Assembly (NCBI GenBank): GCA_025359785.1
Contig: JANYET010000035.1
Coordinates: forward strand, 1 to 64,000
From: Alphaproteobacteria bacterium
GTDB taxonomy: Bacteria; Pseudomonadota; Alphaproteobacteria; Caulobacterales; Caulobacteraceae
DNA: 64,000 bases
Reading direction: 5' to 3'
Shown here: positions 8,962 through 17,160 of the stretch, piece after piece
How the letters are laid out: every line of letters begins with the position of its first letter
Numbering within the stretch: position 1 is the stretch's first letter
Position numbers and translations under genes: made by a program
Notes under the pieces: model-generated
Databases searched by the model: none
Seen by the model: the letters and a program-made list of their open reading frames with translations, nothing else
Told to the model about the DNA's origin: nothing

Positions 8962-11813
8962 TTGAGCCTCCACCTGATTGTGAAGAGCGGCTGAAGGTCG
9001 ATCTTCTGCTCAAGCTTACCTTCAATCTGAGCGATTAGTGCAGATCTTTGCTCGTCAATCTTGTCCTGCGCATCAAACAGTGAACGGCGCTTCGTCGAGC
9101 GCTCGGCCTCAAGCGCCTTGACGGCCCGCTGACCCGCCAGTTTCTCTTCGAGTGTCAGGGCAACGGTTGCCGCGCGGCGAGCTTCCTTGATCTGACGGTC
9201 GAGTTCTTTCAGCTCCCGCTCCAGCCCAACCTTCAAGTCGTCAGACCAACCGTCGAGCTTGTCAGCCTCGGCCTCGAAGAAGCGCGCATTGCGCTCGGAG
9301 ATATTCCGACGAATGTCGGCCTGCTGAGCGGACAAGGCTTCGGTGAGGGTCAACGACGCGGCGTCAGGCAGGGACGCTTCCGCCGCGACCATCCCGCCAA
9401 CGGTCATGAGCCTGGAGGATACCTCGTTGCTTAGCGACATGCCGCCGTCTGTCACACCAGACAGCAGGAGGTGGTCTTCGCTCTGGCCGAGCGCATCGAC
9501 GGACAGGAGCGATGCAGTCAACCAGCCCGCTTGTCCGACGAGTGGCTCCACCTGCGAGATGCGGCCCTCGTGATGCGCATAGTCGAACTCGATTTCGACA
9601 GTGGGCAGCTCACGTGCGCGAGCGCGGGAGACAATGGCTTCCCCGAGGGGGTGATTGACGCGGAAGAGATGAGCCTCGCCAGTGCGCCGGGGCAGCTCGT
9701 AGAGGCCTGTTGGAACCTTCGTTTTGTCGACCCAATCCGGCAACGCATTGAGCCGGAAGGACGAGGTGTCGACAAACTCGGCCACACCGTCCAACTCATG
9801 TTTGGCAAGCCGCATTAGCTGCTGCTCAAACTGGTTGAGATGGAGATTCGTGTCCGCGTTGCGGACCTTCAGTTTCTCCCGCACCTCGTCGTCGAAATTC
9901 TCCAACAGCTTCCGGCGAGCGTGGGTCATCGCCTCGTTTATTTCGAGGGTCAGCTCTTGCTGGAGTTGGTCAAAGGCAGCGCGAATTTCGCCCGTCTGCC
10001 GGCATTGCTGATAGATCCCCGCGATGCGTTTCTCAAAATCAACACCAGACTCGATAGCGCCCAACACCTCATCGCTTGCGCCAAAAACGCCTTCGAACAG
10101 TTGGAATTTCTCCGAGAGAAGTTCGTAGACCCGCTGGTCGGCTTCGTTCTTCTGATTGAGGAAATTGACCACAACCACGTCGTGCTTTTGGCCGTAGCGA
10201 TGGCAGCGACCGATGCGTTGCTCGATCCTTTGCGGGTTCCAGGGAAGGTCGTAATTCACGACCATCGCGCAGAACTGGAGGTTGATCCCCTCTGCGCCAG
10301 CCTCCGTGGCAATCATGATTTTGCCCTGCTCACGGAAATAGTCGACCAACGCAGACCGCATGTCCGCGGTCTTTGATCCCGTGACACGATCCGAGCCGAC
10401 GTGACGCGCCAACCACGCCTGGTAGATAGCTTTGGATTGGTCGTCGGTGTTTGAACCGTTGAACAGAACGATGTGATCGGCGAACGGGCTGTCCGCTAGG
10501 ACGCGGAGCAAATAGGATTGGGTACGACGCGACTCCGTGAAGATGATTGCCTTCTCGTCCGCGCCGAATTCGCGCGCTTTTGCGAAGCCAACCTCAAGCG
10601 CCTTTAGCAGCGCCCGTCCTTTGGCGTTCTGCTCGATGGAGGTCGCGAGCGCAGCGAACTCTTGCAGCTCTATGATTTCCAACTCAAGCGCGCGCTGGTC
10701 CGCCTCGGTAAGCGGCTCGTTCTCGTCGTCCGACCACTCTTCGGCCGTCTCATCGAGCGCCTCGTAGTCCTCATCCAATTCTTCGATCAGCGGAGCAGGC
10801 TTGCTTTGGTCGAGGCGCTTTTGAAGGCGGTTGGAGATCGACGATAGTGCGCCGGCAATCGCAAATGTGGATGAGGCCAGGAGCTTCCGCAGCACGAGCG
10901 TCATCAGTGATCGCTGGCTAGGCGGAAGCGCCTGAAGATTGTCGCGCTGCAGGTACGCGGTAACGAGATTGTAGAGCCTGTCCTCAGCCTCGTCGGGATC
11001 GAACTTCTCAAGAATGGCGTGGCGCTTGGTGTAGGGCACGTAGGCCGTCACCTGGCGTCGCAATGTGCGGTGACAGATGGGCTTGAGGCGCTCCTTCAAA
11101 ATCTGAAACGTGCGCTCCTGCGACGTGTTCGAGAACTGCTCGCGGAAGCTCTTGAGGTCGCCGAATGTATGTTCGTCGATGAAGCTGATGAGCCCGTAAA
11201 GCTCCAGGAGGGAATTCTGCAACGGGGTGGCAGTCAGAAGGAGCTTATTGCGCTCAGCCAATGCGCCCTTCAGCGTATTGGCGATGATGTTGGAGGGCTT
11301 GTAGACGTTGCGAAGCCGGTGGGCCTCGTCAATTACGACCAAGTCCCACGGCGTGGCGTGCACATCCGCCGCCTTGTTACGAGCAAATTGGTAGGAGCAA
11401 ATGACAATGCTGTCCGGCTGCTCAAACGGCCGGAAGTTTCCCGCCTTGATGTCCGCGTTGTAGGACTTCGATTCTAGGATCGTGCACGGGATGAAGAACT
11501 TCTCGTTCAACTCCTGGTGCCACTGCTTGCGGAGATTGGACGGGGCGATAATGAGAATCCGCCGCTTTCTCTCGGCCCATCGCTGCGAAATAACCAGCCC
11601 GGCCTCAATCGTCTTCCCGAGGCCGACCTCATCCGCGAGCAGCGCGCCCTTTGATAGAGGTGAGGCAAACGCAAAAAGCGCCGCATCAACCTGGTGCGGG
11701 TTCATATCGACCTGCGCACCCGCTACAGCGACGGCCAGCTTGTCGCTGCTATCCGAAGAGCGCCTTCGAACTAGGTCGTTCGAAATATATTTCGAATGAT
11801 AGTCGGTAATCAT
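8958..11813 (-). CDS. SNF2-family helicase (HepA/RapA-like)
   Basis: A 951-aa SNF2/Swi2 ATPase. DEVGLGKT at residues 61-68 is motif I, DEAH at 162-165 motif II, LLTATP motif III, and QRIGRCHRYGQ motif VI. The C-terminal 350 residues are strongly charged and probably coiled coil. SNF2 proteins translocate on double-stranded DNA and occur in several anti-phage systems (DISARM DrmD, Zorya ZorD). It is the first gene of the five-gene operon: its promoter should lie in the AT-richer 11814-11978 stretch. No other DISARM or Zorya core gene is present, so this looks like a different architecture. Confidence 0.85.
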   Translation of the reverse strand: MITDYHSKYISNDLVRRRSSDSSDKLAVAVAGAQVDMNPHQVDAALFAFASPLSKGALLADEVGLGKTIEAGLVISQRWAERKRRILIIAPSNLRKQWHQELNEKFFIPCTILESKSYNADIKAGNFRPFEQPDSIVICSYQFARNKAADVHATPWDLVVIDEAHRLRNVYKPSNIIANTLKGALAERNKLLLTATPLQNSLLELYGLISFIDEHTFGDLKSFREQFSNTSQERTFQILKERLKPICHRTLRRQVTAYVPYTKRHAILEKFDPDEAEDRLYNLVTAYLQRDNLQALPPSQRSLMTLVLRKLLASSTFAIAGALSSISNRLQKRLDQSKPAPLIEELDEDYEALDETAEEWSDDENEPLTEADQRALELEIIELQEFAALATSIEQNAKGRALLKALEVGFAKAREFGADEKAIIFTESRRTQSYLLRVLADSPFADHIVLFNGSNTDDQSKAIYQAWLARHVGSDRVTGSKTADMRSALVDYFREQGKIMIATEAGAEGINLQFCAMVVNYDLPWNPQRIEQRIGRCHRYGQKHDVVVVNFLNQKNEADQRVYELLSEKFQLFEGVFGASDEVLGAIESGVDFEKRIAGIYQQCRQTGEIRAAFDQLQQELTLEINEAMTHARRKLLENFDDEVREKLKVRNADTNLHLNQFEQQLMRLAKHELDGVAEFVDTSSFRLNALPDWVDKTKVPTGLYELPRRTGEAHLFRVNHPLGEAIVSRARARELPTVEIEFDYAHHEGRISQVEPLVGQAGWLTASLLSVDALGQSEDHLLLSGVTDGGMSLSNEVSSRLMTVGGMVAAEASLPDAASLTLTEALSAQQADIRRNISERNARFFEAEADKLDGWSDDLKVGLERELKELDRQIKEARRAATVALTLEEKLAGQRAVKALEAERSTKRRSLFDAQDKIDEQRSALIAQIEGKLEQKIDLQPLFTIRWRLK

Positions 11814-11978
11814 CCTGCCGATTGCTCGTCATTAGGTTTTTCAACGGCCGTTATTCAACAGGACCTATTCCTAGTGAAACTTACCGCTATTCAATTTACG
11901 CCGATACTGTAGCGACGGCTTCGACACTTCGCCAATCGAAAGTTGGCTCCGCACACAGGCAATACAGAACGCCGGCCT

Positions 11979-12881
11979 TCATGGAGTGGCCCCCTGTTGA
12001 GCGTGAAGCCAATCCACGGCGGTCTGCGCCTTGCCGGCGGCGGTGAAGATGGCGCGAGTGTCGCCCTTCAGCACCTTGAGCCAGGATTCGATATAGCCAG
12101 CATGGTCCAAGCGAGGCTCTGAGGATAGGCCGAGGTCGGCACAGAGAAATGCCGCACCCAACTCGGCGACGAGTTCCTCAACAGCGTAGGATTCCGAGCC
12201 GAAGCGGCCGGTCAGATCACGGTCAAGCCGAGCCTTTGCGCCGGTGGCATGGACGCACTCGTGACCACGCGTGGCGTAGTAAGCGTTTGCGTCCTTGAAG
12301 AGACCGAATGGCGGCAGGTGCACGGTGTCGGTGCTGGGTCGATAGAAGGCCTGGCTGCCCTCATGGTGGACCTCGATCGGCAGGCCGGTGAAGAAGGCTT
12401 CGGCCCTGGCATCACGCTCATTGTCGGACAGGATCGAAACGCTCGGCGGCGTAAAACCCTCGACCTGCGCGGCGTTGAAGACGTGGTAGGCGCGGGCCAG
12501 GATTGGGCGGTGGCCATCGCTGGCTTCCCCCTCCACGGCGGTTTCGGGGGCATCTGAGCCTCGTTCACCGAGTTGCTTCCAGAAGACCACGGTGGCGGAC
12601 TTTTCGCCGGCGCGGACAGGGTGGCCCAGCTCTCGCCACTGCTTGAAGGTTGCCCAGTAGGGGGTGGTGAACCCCTTCGAATTTCCGATCAGCCAGAGAA
12701 GAACGGTGTTGATCCCGCGATAGCTGCGATTGCTGGCGACGTTCTTCGGCATGCCCGGCACGCTCTGCCAGGGAAGGCTGTAGGTCGCTGCTCCAGCTTC
12801 GATGGCGGCGACGATCTGGTTGGTAACGTCGGCGTAGAGATCGCTCTTCGGCCGTTCGTGAGATGACTGCTTCTGGTACAT
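11979..12881 (-). CDS. ardC: ArdC-like antirestriction protein
   Basis: A 300-aa protein. The N-terminal domain (DLYADVTNQIVAAIEAG, then YRGINTVLLW) is the ssDNA-binding domain of ArdC (DUF1738), and the C-terminal part is a zincin-like metallopeptidase with HECVH at residues 207-211. ArdC of IncW plasmids protects incoming plasmid DNA from host restriction during conjugation. ATG at 12881 is chosen for its upstream AAGGGAGCC and the family start; the longer frame to 13007 lies in leader repeat copy 3. Carrying both a restriction-like operon and an antirestriction gene is common on mobile elements. Confidence 0.87.
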   Translation of the reverse strand: MYQKQSSHERPKSDLYADVTNQIVAAIEAGAATYSLPWQSVPGMPKNVASNRSYRGINTVLLWLIGNSKGFTTPYWATFKQWRELGHPVRAGEKSATVVFWKQLGERGSDAPETAVEGEASDGHRPILARAYHVFNAAQVEGFTPPSVSILSDNERDARAEAFFTGLPIEVHHEGSQAFYRPSTDTVHLPPFGLFKDANAYYATRGHECVHATGAKARLDRDLTGRFGSESYAVEELVAELGAAFLCADLGLSSEPRLDHAGYIESWLKVLKGDTRAIFTAAGKAQTAVDWLHAQQGATP

Positions 12882-12957
12882 GGTTCGGCTCCCTTTTGAG
12901 CCGCGCGCGATTGCGCGGCTGACGGAGCCAGGTCGCCCGCCCGTAGCAGGCGGACCG

Positions 12958-13045
12958 GCAAACGCCGCGGCCTTGGCCGAGCCGCGTGGCGGGGCGGAGC
13001 TGCACAAGCCGCAGGTGCGGAAGCGAGCCGCGTTGCCGGGCCGGC
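12958..13045 (-). repeat. Leader repeat copy 3
   Basis: Upstream of ardC this stretch carries AGCTGCAC (12998-13005), GAAGCGAGCC and GTTGCCGGGCC (13032-13042), the same blocks in the same order as in copy 2 before the DUF3768 gene. It is shorter and more diverged. Three unrelated genes sharing one leader points to a common control element. Confidence 0.5.
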
Positions 13046-13145
13046 ACGGGCGGGCATGGTTCCGCCGGTCAGCCGTGTTCGTGCGCAGAGATTTTGAGCC
13101 GAGCCCGCCGGAATTCAGATCCGAACCTCGGGCTAGTGAGCAGCT

Positions 13146-13613
13146 TTAGTAGTCCTCCAGATCGACAGACTGTTTGAAGTCAATCGACTGGCAGGGGCTC
13201 TTCCCCCGTGACAGAGGCGGGCCGTAGAGAAGGGCATACCGAAACAAGCCCTGCGCCAGTGCGGCGCTCAGCGGCGTCATGCTGTCGTTGGGGATGGATG
13301 CGTAGAACCGTCCACCCGAAGGCGGCAATTCGAGCACGCCCACGCAGAGTGGCCGCCAGTTCTTGTCCTGCTGCCACTCAAAGGGCGTCCACACGTCCCG
13401 CTGGCCCACGAGTTTGAACAGCGCCGGCCTTCCGGCGACTTTTGGAGGGAAGATGCAGGCAGTCGCCACCTCAACCTCGATGTGTTCCCACCAGGGCTCA
13501 TCCCGGTATCGAAAGTGATTCACTCCGAACGTGTATTTCGGAGCGAAATCGGTGATTTCAAAGATGAAGTGTTCCGGCAATGATTGCCGAACCTTTCGCG
13601 CTCTCTTGGCCAT
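13146..13613 (-). CDS. Hypothetical protein
   Basis: A 155-aa soluble protein rich in aromatic residues (PWWEHIEVEV, WTPFEWQQDKNW). It has no recognised domain, signal peptide or membrane segment. Its start at 13613 faces the nuclease gene that starts at 13659, so the 45-bp gap between them must hold two divergent promoters. The C-terminus is acidic (SVDLEDY). Codon use and a full-length frame support a real gene, but its function is unknown. Confidence 0.55.
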   Translation of the reverse strand: MAKRARKVRQSLPEHFIFEITDFAPKYTFGVNHFRYRDEPWWEHIEVEVATACIFPPKVAGRPALFKLVGQRDVWTPFEWQQDKNWRPLCVGVLELPPSGGRFYASIPNDSMTPLSAALAQGLFRYALLYGPPLSRGKSPCQSIDFKQSVDLEDY

Positions 13614-13658
13614 ACGATCTCCTTATCATCGCAACCTAAAGTCTACTATAAGTTGTTG

Positions 13659-15149
13659 ATGGCGCCACCGATCACAGCATCGCTGCTCTACGACCTCGTT
13701 CAGTGCCCTAAGCGGGTAGAGCTTGACCTGTTCGGCGATCCCAAAGATCGCAGCGAGGTGAGCCCGTTCGTTCAAATGCTTTGGGAGCGAGGCGCACTGT
13801 ACGAGCGTGAGGTAGTCTCAGGCGGTGACATGACGTTGCTCGATCTCTCCGGCGAGGACGCTGGTGCAAGAGAGCAGCTCACTCTGGATGCAATGCGACG
13901 CGGCGAGCCTCTGATCTACGGAGGCCGTATCTCGGCCGATGGCTTGCTCGGCGTGCCCGATCTCCTGCGCAGGGTCGGGTCCGCCTATGTGCCGGTCGAC
14001 ATCAAATCAGGCCGTGGAGAAGAAGGCAGCGACGATGGCGATGGGAAGCCGAAACTGCATTACGCGGTGCAGCTCGCGCTCTATGTGGACGTGTTGGAGC
14101 GCCTGGAACTCTCTGCCGGGCGATACGGGATCATCCTCGACGTCGCTGGCGAGGAGGTCGTCTACCATCTTGAGATGCCGCGTGGCGTCCGGATGGCCGA
14201 CACGTTGTGGGACGAATACCAATCCCATCTCGCTACCGCCCGCGCCATCGCCGATGAGACCCTGACTCTGAAGGGCGCTTCAGCCAGTTCCTGCAAGCTC
14301 TGCCATTGGTATTCCGCCTGCTCAACGGCTCTAAAAGAAGCCGACGATTTGACGCTCATTCCCATGCTTGGGCGCACCGTACGCGATGCGATGGAGGCCA
14401 GTGTGCCGACAGTCGCGGCGCTCGCGTCGAGCGACCTCTCCGACTTTCTCGTGAAGGGCAAACCCATCTTCAAGGGTGTCGGAGCCGAGCGGCTCGCGAC
14501 GTTTCAGGCACGGGCGAAACTGCTTACCGATCCGCTCGCCACGCCGTACCTGAAGGCTCCGATTGCCCTGCCGTTTTCCGAGGTCGAGTTCTTCTTCGAC
14601 ATCGAAGTCGATCCGCTGAGGGACTTCACCTACCTGCACGGGATCGTGGAAAGGCGCGGCGGCGATAGCGCCAACGAGCGCTTCATCGCCTTCTTCACCG
14701 ACGACGAGACCGCCGAGTCGGAATGCGATGCCTTCGCCAGGTCGGTCGCCTACCTCAACAGCGAGCCATCGGCGACAATCTGGTACTATTCGAAATACGA
14801 GCGGACGCTCTACCGGAAGCTTCGGGCGCGCTATCCGGACGTTTGCTCGGCGCAGGACATCGAAAAGCTGTTCGATGCCCAGCGCGCCATCGACCTCTAT
14901 AACGACGTGGTAACGAAGGCGACGGAGTGGCCAACGCACGACCATTCGATCAAGACCCTGGCGAAGTATCTCGGCTTTTCATGGCGAGATTCGAACCCCT
15001 CCGGGGCCGCTTCCATCGAATGGTTTGACCGCTGGGTGCGGGAGCGCGACCCGGCGGTAAAGGCCCGAATCCTCGACTACAATGAGGACGATTGCAAAGC
15101 GACCCGAGTGCTGCTCGATGGCATTCGCGGACTGACGATCGAAGGCTGA
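13659..15149 (+). CDS. TM0106-type RecB-like putative nuclease
   Basis: A 496-aa protein. The N-terminal half begins with ITASLLYDLVQCPKRVELD and includes PVDIKSG, a RecB/Cas4-like nuclease core. SCKLCHWYSAC near residue 215 is a Cys cluster of the kind that binds an Fe-S centre. The C-terminal half has FFDIEVDPL, YYSKYERTLYRKL and ILDYNEDDC, an RNase H/DnaQ-like 3'-5' exonuclease domain. This fits the TM0106 RecB-like family, whose biological role is not established. ATG at 13659 is chosen because the longer frame would overlap the divergent gene. No clear ribosome site precedes it; a TACTAT stretch 15 bp upstream may be a -10 box of a near-leaderless transcript. Confidence 0.78.
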   Translation: MAPPITASLLYDLVQCPKRVELDLFGDPKDRSEVSPFVQMLWERGALYEREVVSGGDMTLLDLSGEDAGAREQLTLDAMRRGEPLIYGGRISADGLLGVPDLLRRVGSAYVPVDIKSGRGEEGSDDGDGKPKLHYAVQLALYVDVLERLELSAGRYGIILDVAGEEVVYHLEMPRGVRMADTLWDEYQSHLATARAIADETLTLKGASASSCKLCHWYSACSTALKEADDLTLIPMLGRTVRDAMEASVPTVAALASSDLSDFLVKGKPIFKGVGAERLATFQARAKLLTDPLATPYLKAPIALPFSEVEFFFDIEVDPLRDFTYLHGIVERRGGDSANERFIAFFTDDETAESECDAFARSVAYLNSEPSATIWYYSKYERTLYRKLRARYPDVCSAQDIEKLFDAQRAIDLYNDVVTKATEWPTHDHSIKTLAKYLGFSWRDSNPSGAASIEWFDRWVRERDPAVKARILDYNEDDCKATRVLLDGIRGLTIEG

Positions 15150-15152
15150 CGC

Positions 15153-15170
15153 CATACATCGAGATGTATG
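15153..15170. promoter_or_regulatory. 18-bp palindrome, operator candidate A
   Basis: CATACATC and GATGTATG are perfect 8-bp inverted repeats with a 2-bp spacer. They lie 4 bp after the nuclease stop codon. A close relative lies at 15372-15389. Confidence 0.5.
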
Positions 15171-15371
15171 GGCCTGGTCGTGGGCAGGGATAGCTGCCGG
15201 CTTGGACGCGCTGTGCCTTCGGCGCGTAGTCGTTGAGCGACGTCTTAGCCTCGGGGCGTTGCGGGGTGTCCCCGCTGGAAGGGGTCGGGCGAGCCTGGAT
15301 GGCTCGACCGCAGGGGAAGGCCTTCCCCTCCCGGCTTCTGCCTAACTCACGAAAGCCGGCGCAGTCGTTCC

Positions 15372-15389
15372 ATACATTGCAACGTATGA
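15372..15389. promoter_or_regulatory. 18-bp palindrome, operator candidate B
   Basis: CATACATTGCAACGTATG is a palindrome with one mismatched pair and the same outer CATAC/GTATG arms as candidate A, 219 bp away. It is upstream of the relaxase gene, so it could serve its control. Confidence 0.5.
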
Positions 15390-15698
15390 AGACTGCCATG
15401 AGCGCGAGGGTGTCGGGGCGTGCGCTGAACTCTCTGACCAGGGTGCGGGACGGCGTCCTGCTCCAGCGTTGGAAGCCCGCCTAAACGCTGGCTGCGGGGG
15501 TGAAACGGGGGCGGCACGGAGCCCCCTGACGACCGCCCGAACTGTTGCTGACAAGACTCACACTCAGATTGTGTGGATCGGAAACGCAACCAAAACGAGA
15601 ACACTTAGTGAGCACGTCGCGCCAGCGATGTATAAGTGCACACATACTGGTTTTCTTCTGTTCTCGTTCACATCTGAAAAGGTGAAAGGGCGGTTGTA

Positions 15699-16685
15699 AT
15701 GGCGGTCTACCACCTCAGACTAAAGGTGCATTCCCGCTCTCTCGGCCGTGCTGCGAGGGAGGGCGGAGCTACCCGCAGATCAGCAGTGGCCGCTGCCGCA
15801 TATCGCTCAGGTCAACGCCTCTACGACGATTCCCAGGGCCGGTGGTTCAGCTTCGACAAACCCGACGTCGTCCATACCGAGATCCTCGCGCCGGGTCCTG
15901 ACGCGCCGGCATGGGTGTTCGACCGGCAGACACTTTGGAACATGGTGGAGAAATCCGAGAAGCGGCAGGATGCGCAGCTCTGTCGCGAGATAGAACTCAC
16001 CCTCCCCCGCGAACTCACCCCCGATCAGCGCATCAGCCTGGTCCGCGAATTCGTGCAGGGGGAGTTCGTGAGCAAGGGCATGGTCGCCGACTTTTCGGTG
16101 CATGTGCCTGACGCCGCGGACGGGCGCGAGCAACCGCACGCGCATGTTCTCCTCACCCTGCGTCGGCTCGATCCTGCGACGCCGACGGGCTTCGCGGCGA
16201 CCAAGGATCGGGACTGGAACGAGCCTGAAAATATCGCGCGCCTCGTGGCCGAGGCGCGCAAGCGTTTCAACGACACAGAGCTTCCCGAGGACAAGGAAGC
16301 GCTCGATGCAGCGGAGGCACTCCGCAACGTGAATGTGTGGCGCCGTGAGTGGGCCGAACACGCAAACGCGGCGCTCGCCGACGCGGGCTCGGAGGCCCGC
16401 ATCGACCATCGGACGCTTGAAGCGCAGGGCATCCACCGCATCCCTCAGATCAGCCTGGGCATCGCCCGTCACATCGAGCGCGCATACAACTACGTGCGCG
16501 ACCGCGTCACCCAATGGGTGTCGATCAAGAAGCGGGCCGACCTCTTTAAGGAGGCCCAGCATTACCAGCAGCGCGACCCGGCCAAGTTGGCGGATTTCGT
16601 AATGCGCCTATCTGAGATGGCGGAGAGCTTCACCGCTCAGTTCCGCAAAGAACCGCCAACACCAGAGGCCGACTATGAGCGATGA
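15699..16685 (+). CDS. mobA: MobA/MobL family relaxase (MOBQ type)
   Basis: A 328-aa relaxase domain protein. The N-terminal start MAVYHLRLKVHSRSLGR with SAVAAAAYRSGQ is the MobA/MobL signature; Tyr in AAYRSG is the likely nicking residue. PHAHVLL holds the HUH metal-binding pair His147 and His149. It would nick oriT in one strand and pilot it into the recipient. It lacks the long helicase or primase extension of TraA proteins, as expected for a mobilizable element. GAAAGGGCGG precedes the ATG. The next gene starts within its last codons (11-bp overlap), so the two are co-translated. Confidence 0.87.
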   Translation: MAVYHLRLKVHSRSLGRAAREGGATRRSAVAAAAYRSGQRLYDDSQGRWFSFDKPDVVHTEILAPGPDAPAWVFDRQTLWNMVEKSEKRQDAQLCREIELTLPRELTPDQRISLVREFVQGEFVSKGMVADFSVHVPDAADGREQPHAHVLLTLRRLDPATPTGFAATKDRDWNEPENIARLVAEARKRFNDTELPEDKEALDAAEALRNVNVWRREWAEHANAALADAGSEARIDHRTLEAQGIHRIPQISLGIARHIERAYNYVRDRVTQWVSIKKRADLFKEAQHYQQRDPAKLADFVMRLSEMAESFTAQFRKEPPTPEADYER

Positions 16686-17160
16686 CTTCGACCAGGTGTT
16701 TGGAAGACGGCCGGAGGCGCGTCCGCGCTTCACGGAACGTGTCGTGCAGAGCCAGGCCTTCGGCGGGCGCGCTGATCCGGTCGCCGCAATGGCGCTCGAA
16801 GCAGCCACTGAGAATACGCCCCCCGGCCTCTACAAGGCCTATGGCTTCATCCCCTCTGGCACGGTCAACCAGAGCTGCGAAATCCGCAGCTGGGTTGACG
16901 GGACGGACGTCGCCGATGGGGTGGTGTTCTTCTACCGCCTGCTCATGCAGATCGGTTTCACCGGCACGAACGAGCTGAAGCTCATGCTGCCGGACAGCAT
17001 TGTCGTGCTGACCGGCCGGAACCTCGAACCGCTGCGCCTGGCGCTAACCCGCCAGCTCGCGACCTACATCCAGCAATACTCGAAACGGATTTGGCCAGCC
17101 CCCGTGCCGGGTGTCGACACGATGATCGAGCGAATCGAGATCATTCGACCCGGCGCTTAG
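16675..17160 (+). CDS. Hypothetical protein co-translated with relaxase
   Basis: A 161-aa soluble protein with no recognised domain. It overlaps the relaxase stop by 11 bp, so a role in mobilization (for example oriT binding or relaxase accessory) is plausible but only by context. The N-terminal 40 residues look disordered and basic; the rest, including DGVVFFYRLLMQIGF and a C-terminal helix, appears folded. Its stop overlaps the stop of the convergent STAND gene by 4 bp. Confidence 0.62.
   Translation: MSDDFDQVFGRRPEARPRFTERVVQSQAFGGRADPVAAMALEAATENTPPGLYKAYGFIPSGTVNQSCEIRSWVDGTDVADGVVFFYRLLMQIGFTGTNELKLMLPDSIVVLTGRNLEPLRLALTRQLATYIQQYSKRIWPAPVPGVDTMIERIEIIRPGA

Larger units (their letters stand above)
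15150..15698. other. Gap before relaxase: operators and possible oriT
   Basis: No convincing gene lies in these 549 bases. CATACATCGAGATGTATG (15153-15170) and CATACATTGCAACGTATG (15372-15389) are near-identical 18-bp palindromes, candidate operators for one dimeric regulator. A 32-codon frame starting at 15386 inside the second palindrome is doubtful. Near the relaxase, CACTTA (15602-15607) and TAAGTG (15633-15638) are inverted; TAAGTGC resembles the nick-region sequence of RSF1010-type oriT. An origin of transfer here is inferred from position only. Confidence 0.4.

Noticed and set aside
2021..11813. Identification of the operon as DISARM or Zorya
   Set aside because: SNF2 is shared with both, but the other core genes (DrmA/DrmB; ZorA/ZorB) are absent.
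15386..15484. 32-codon frame starting within a palindrome
   Set aside because: It lacks a ribosome site and its start is part of the candidate operator.
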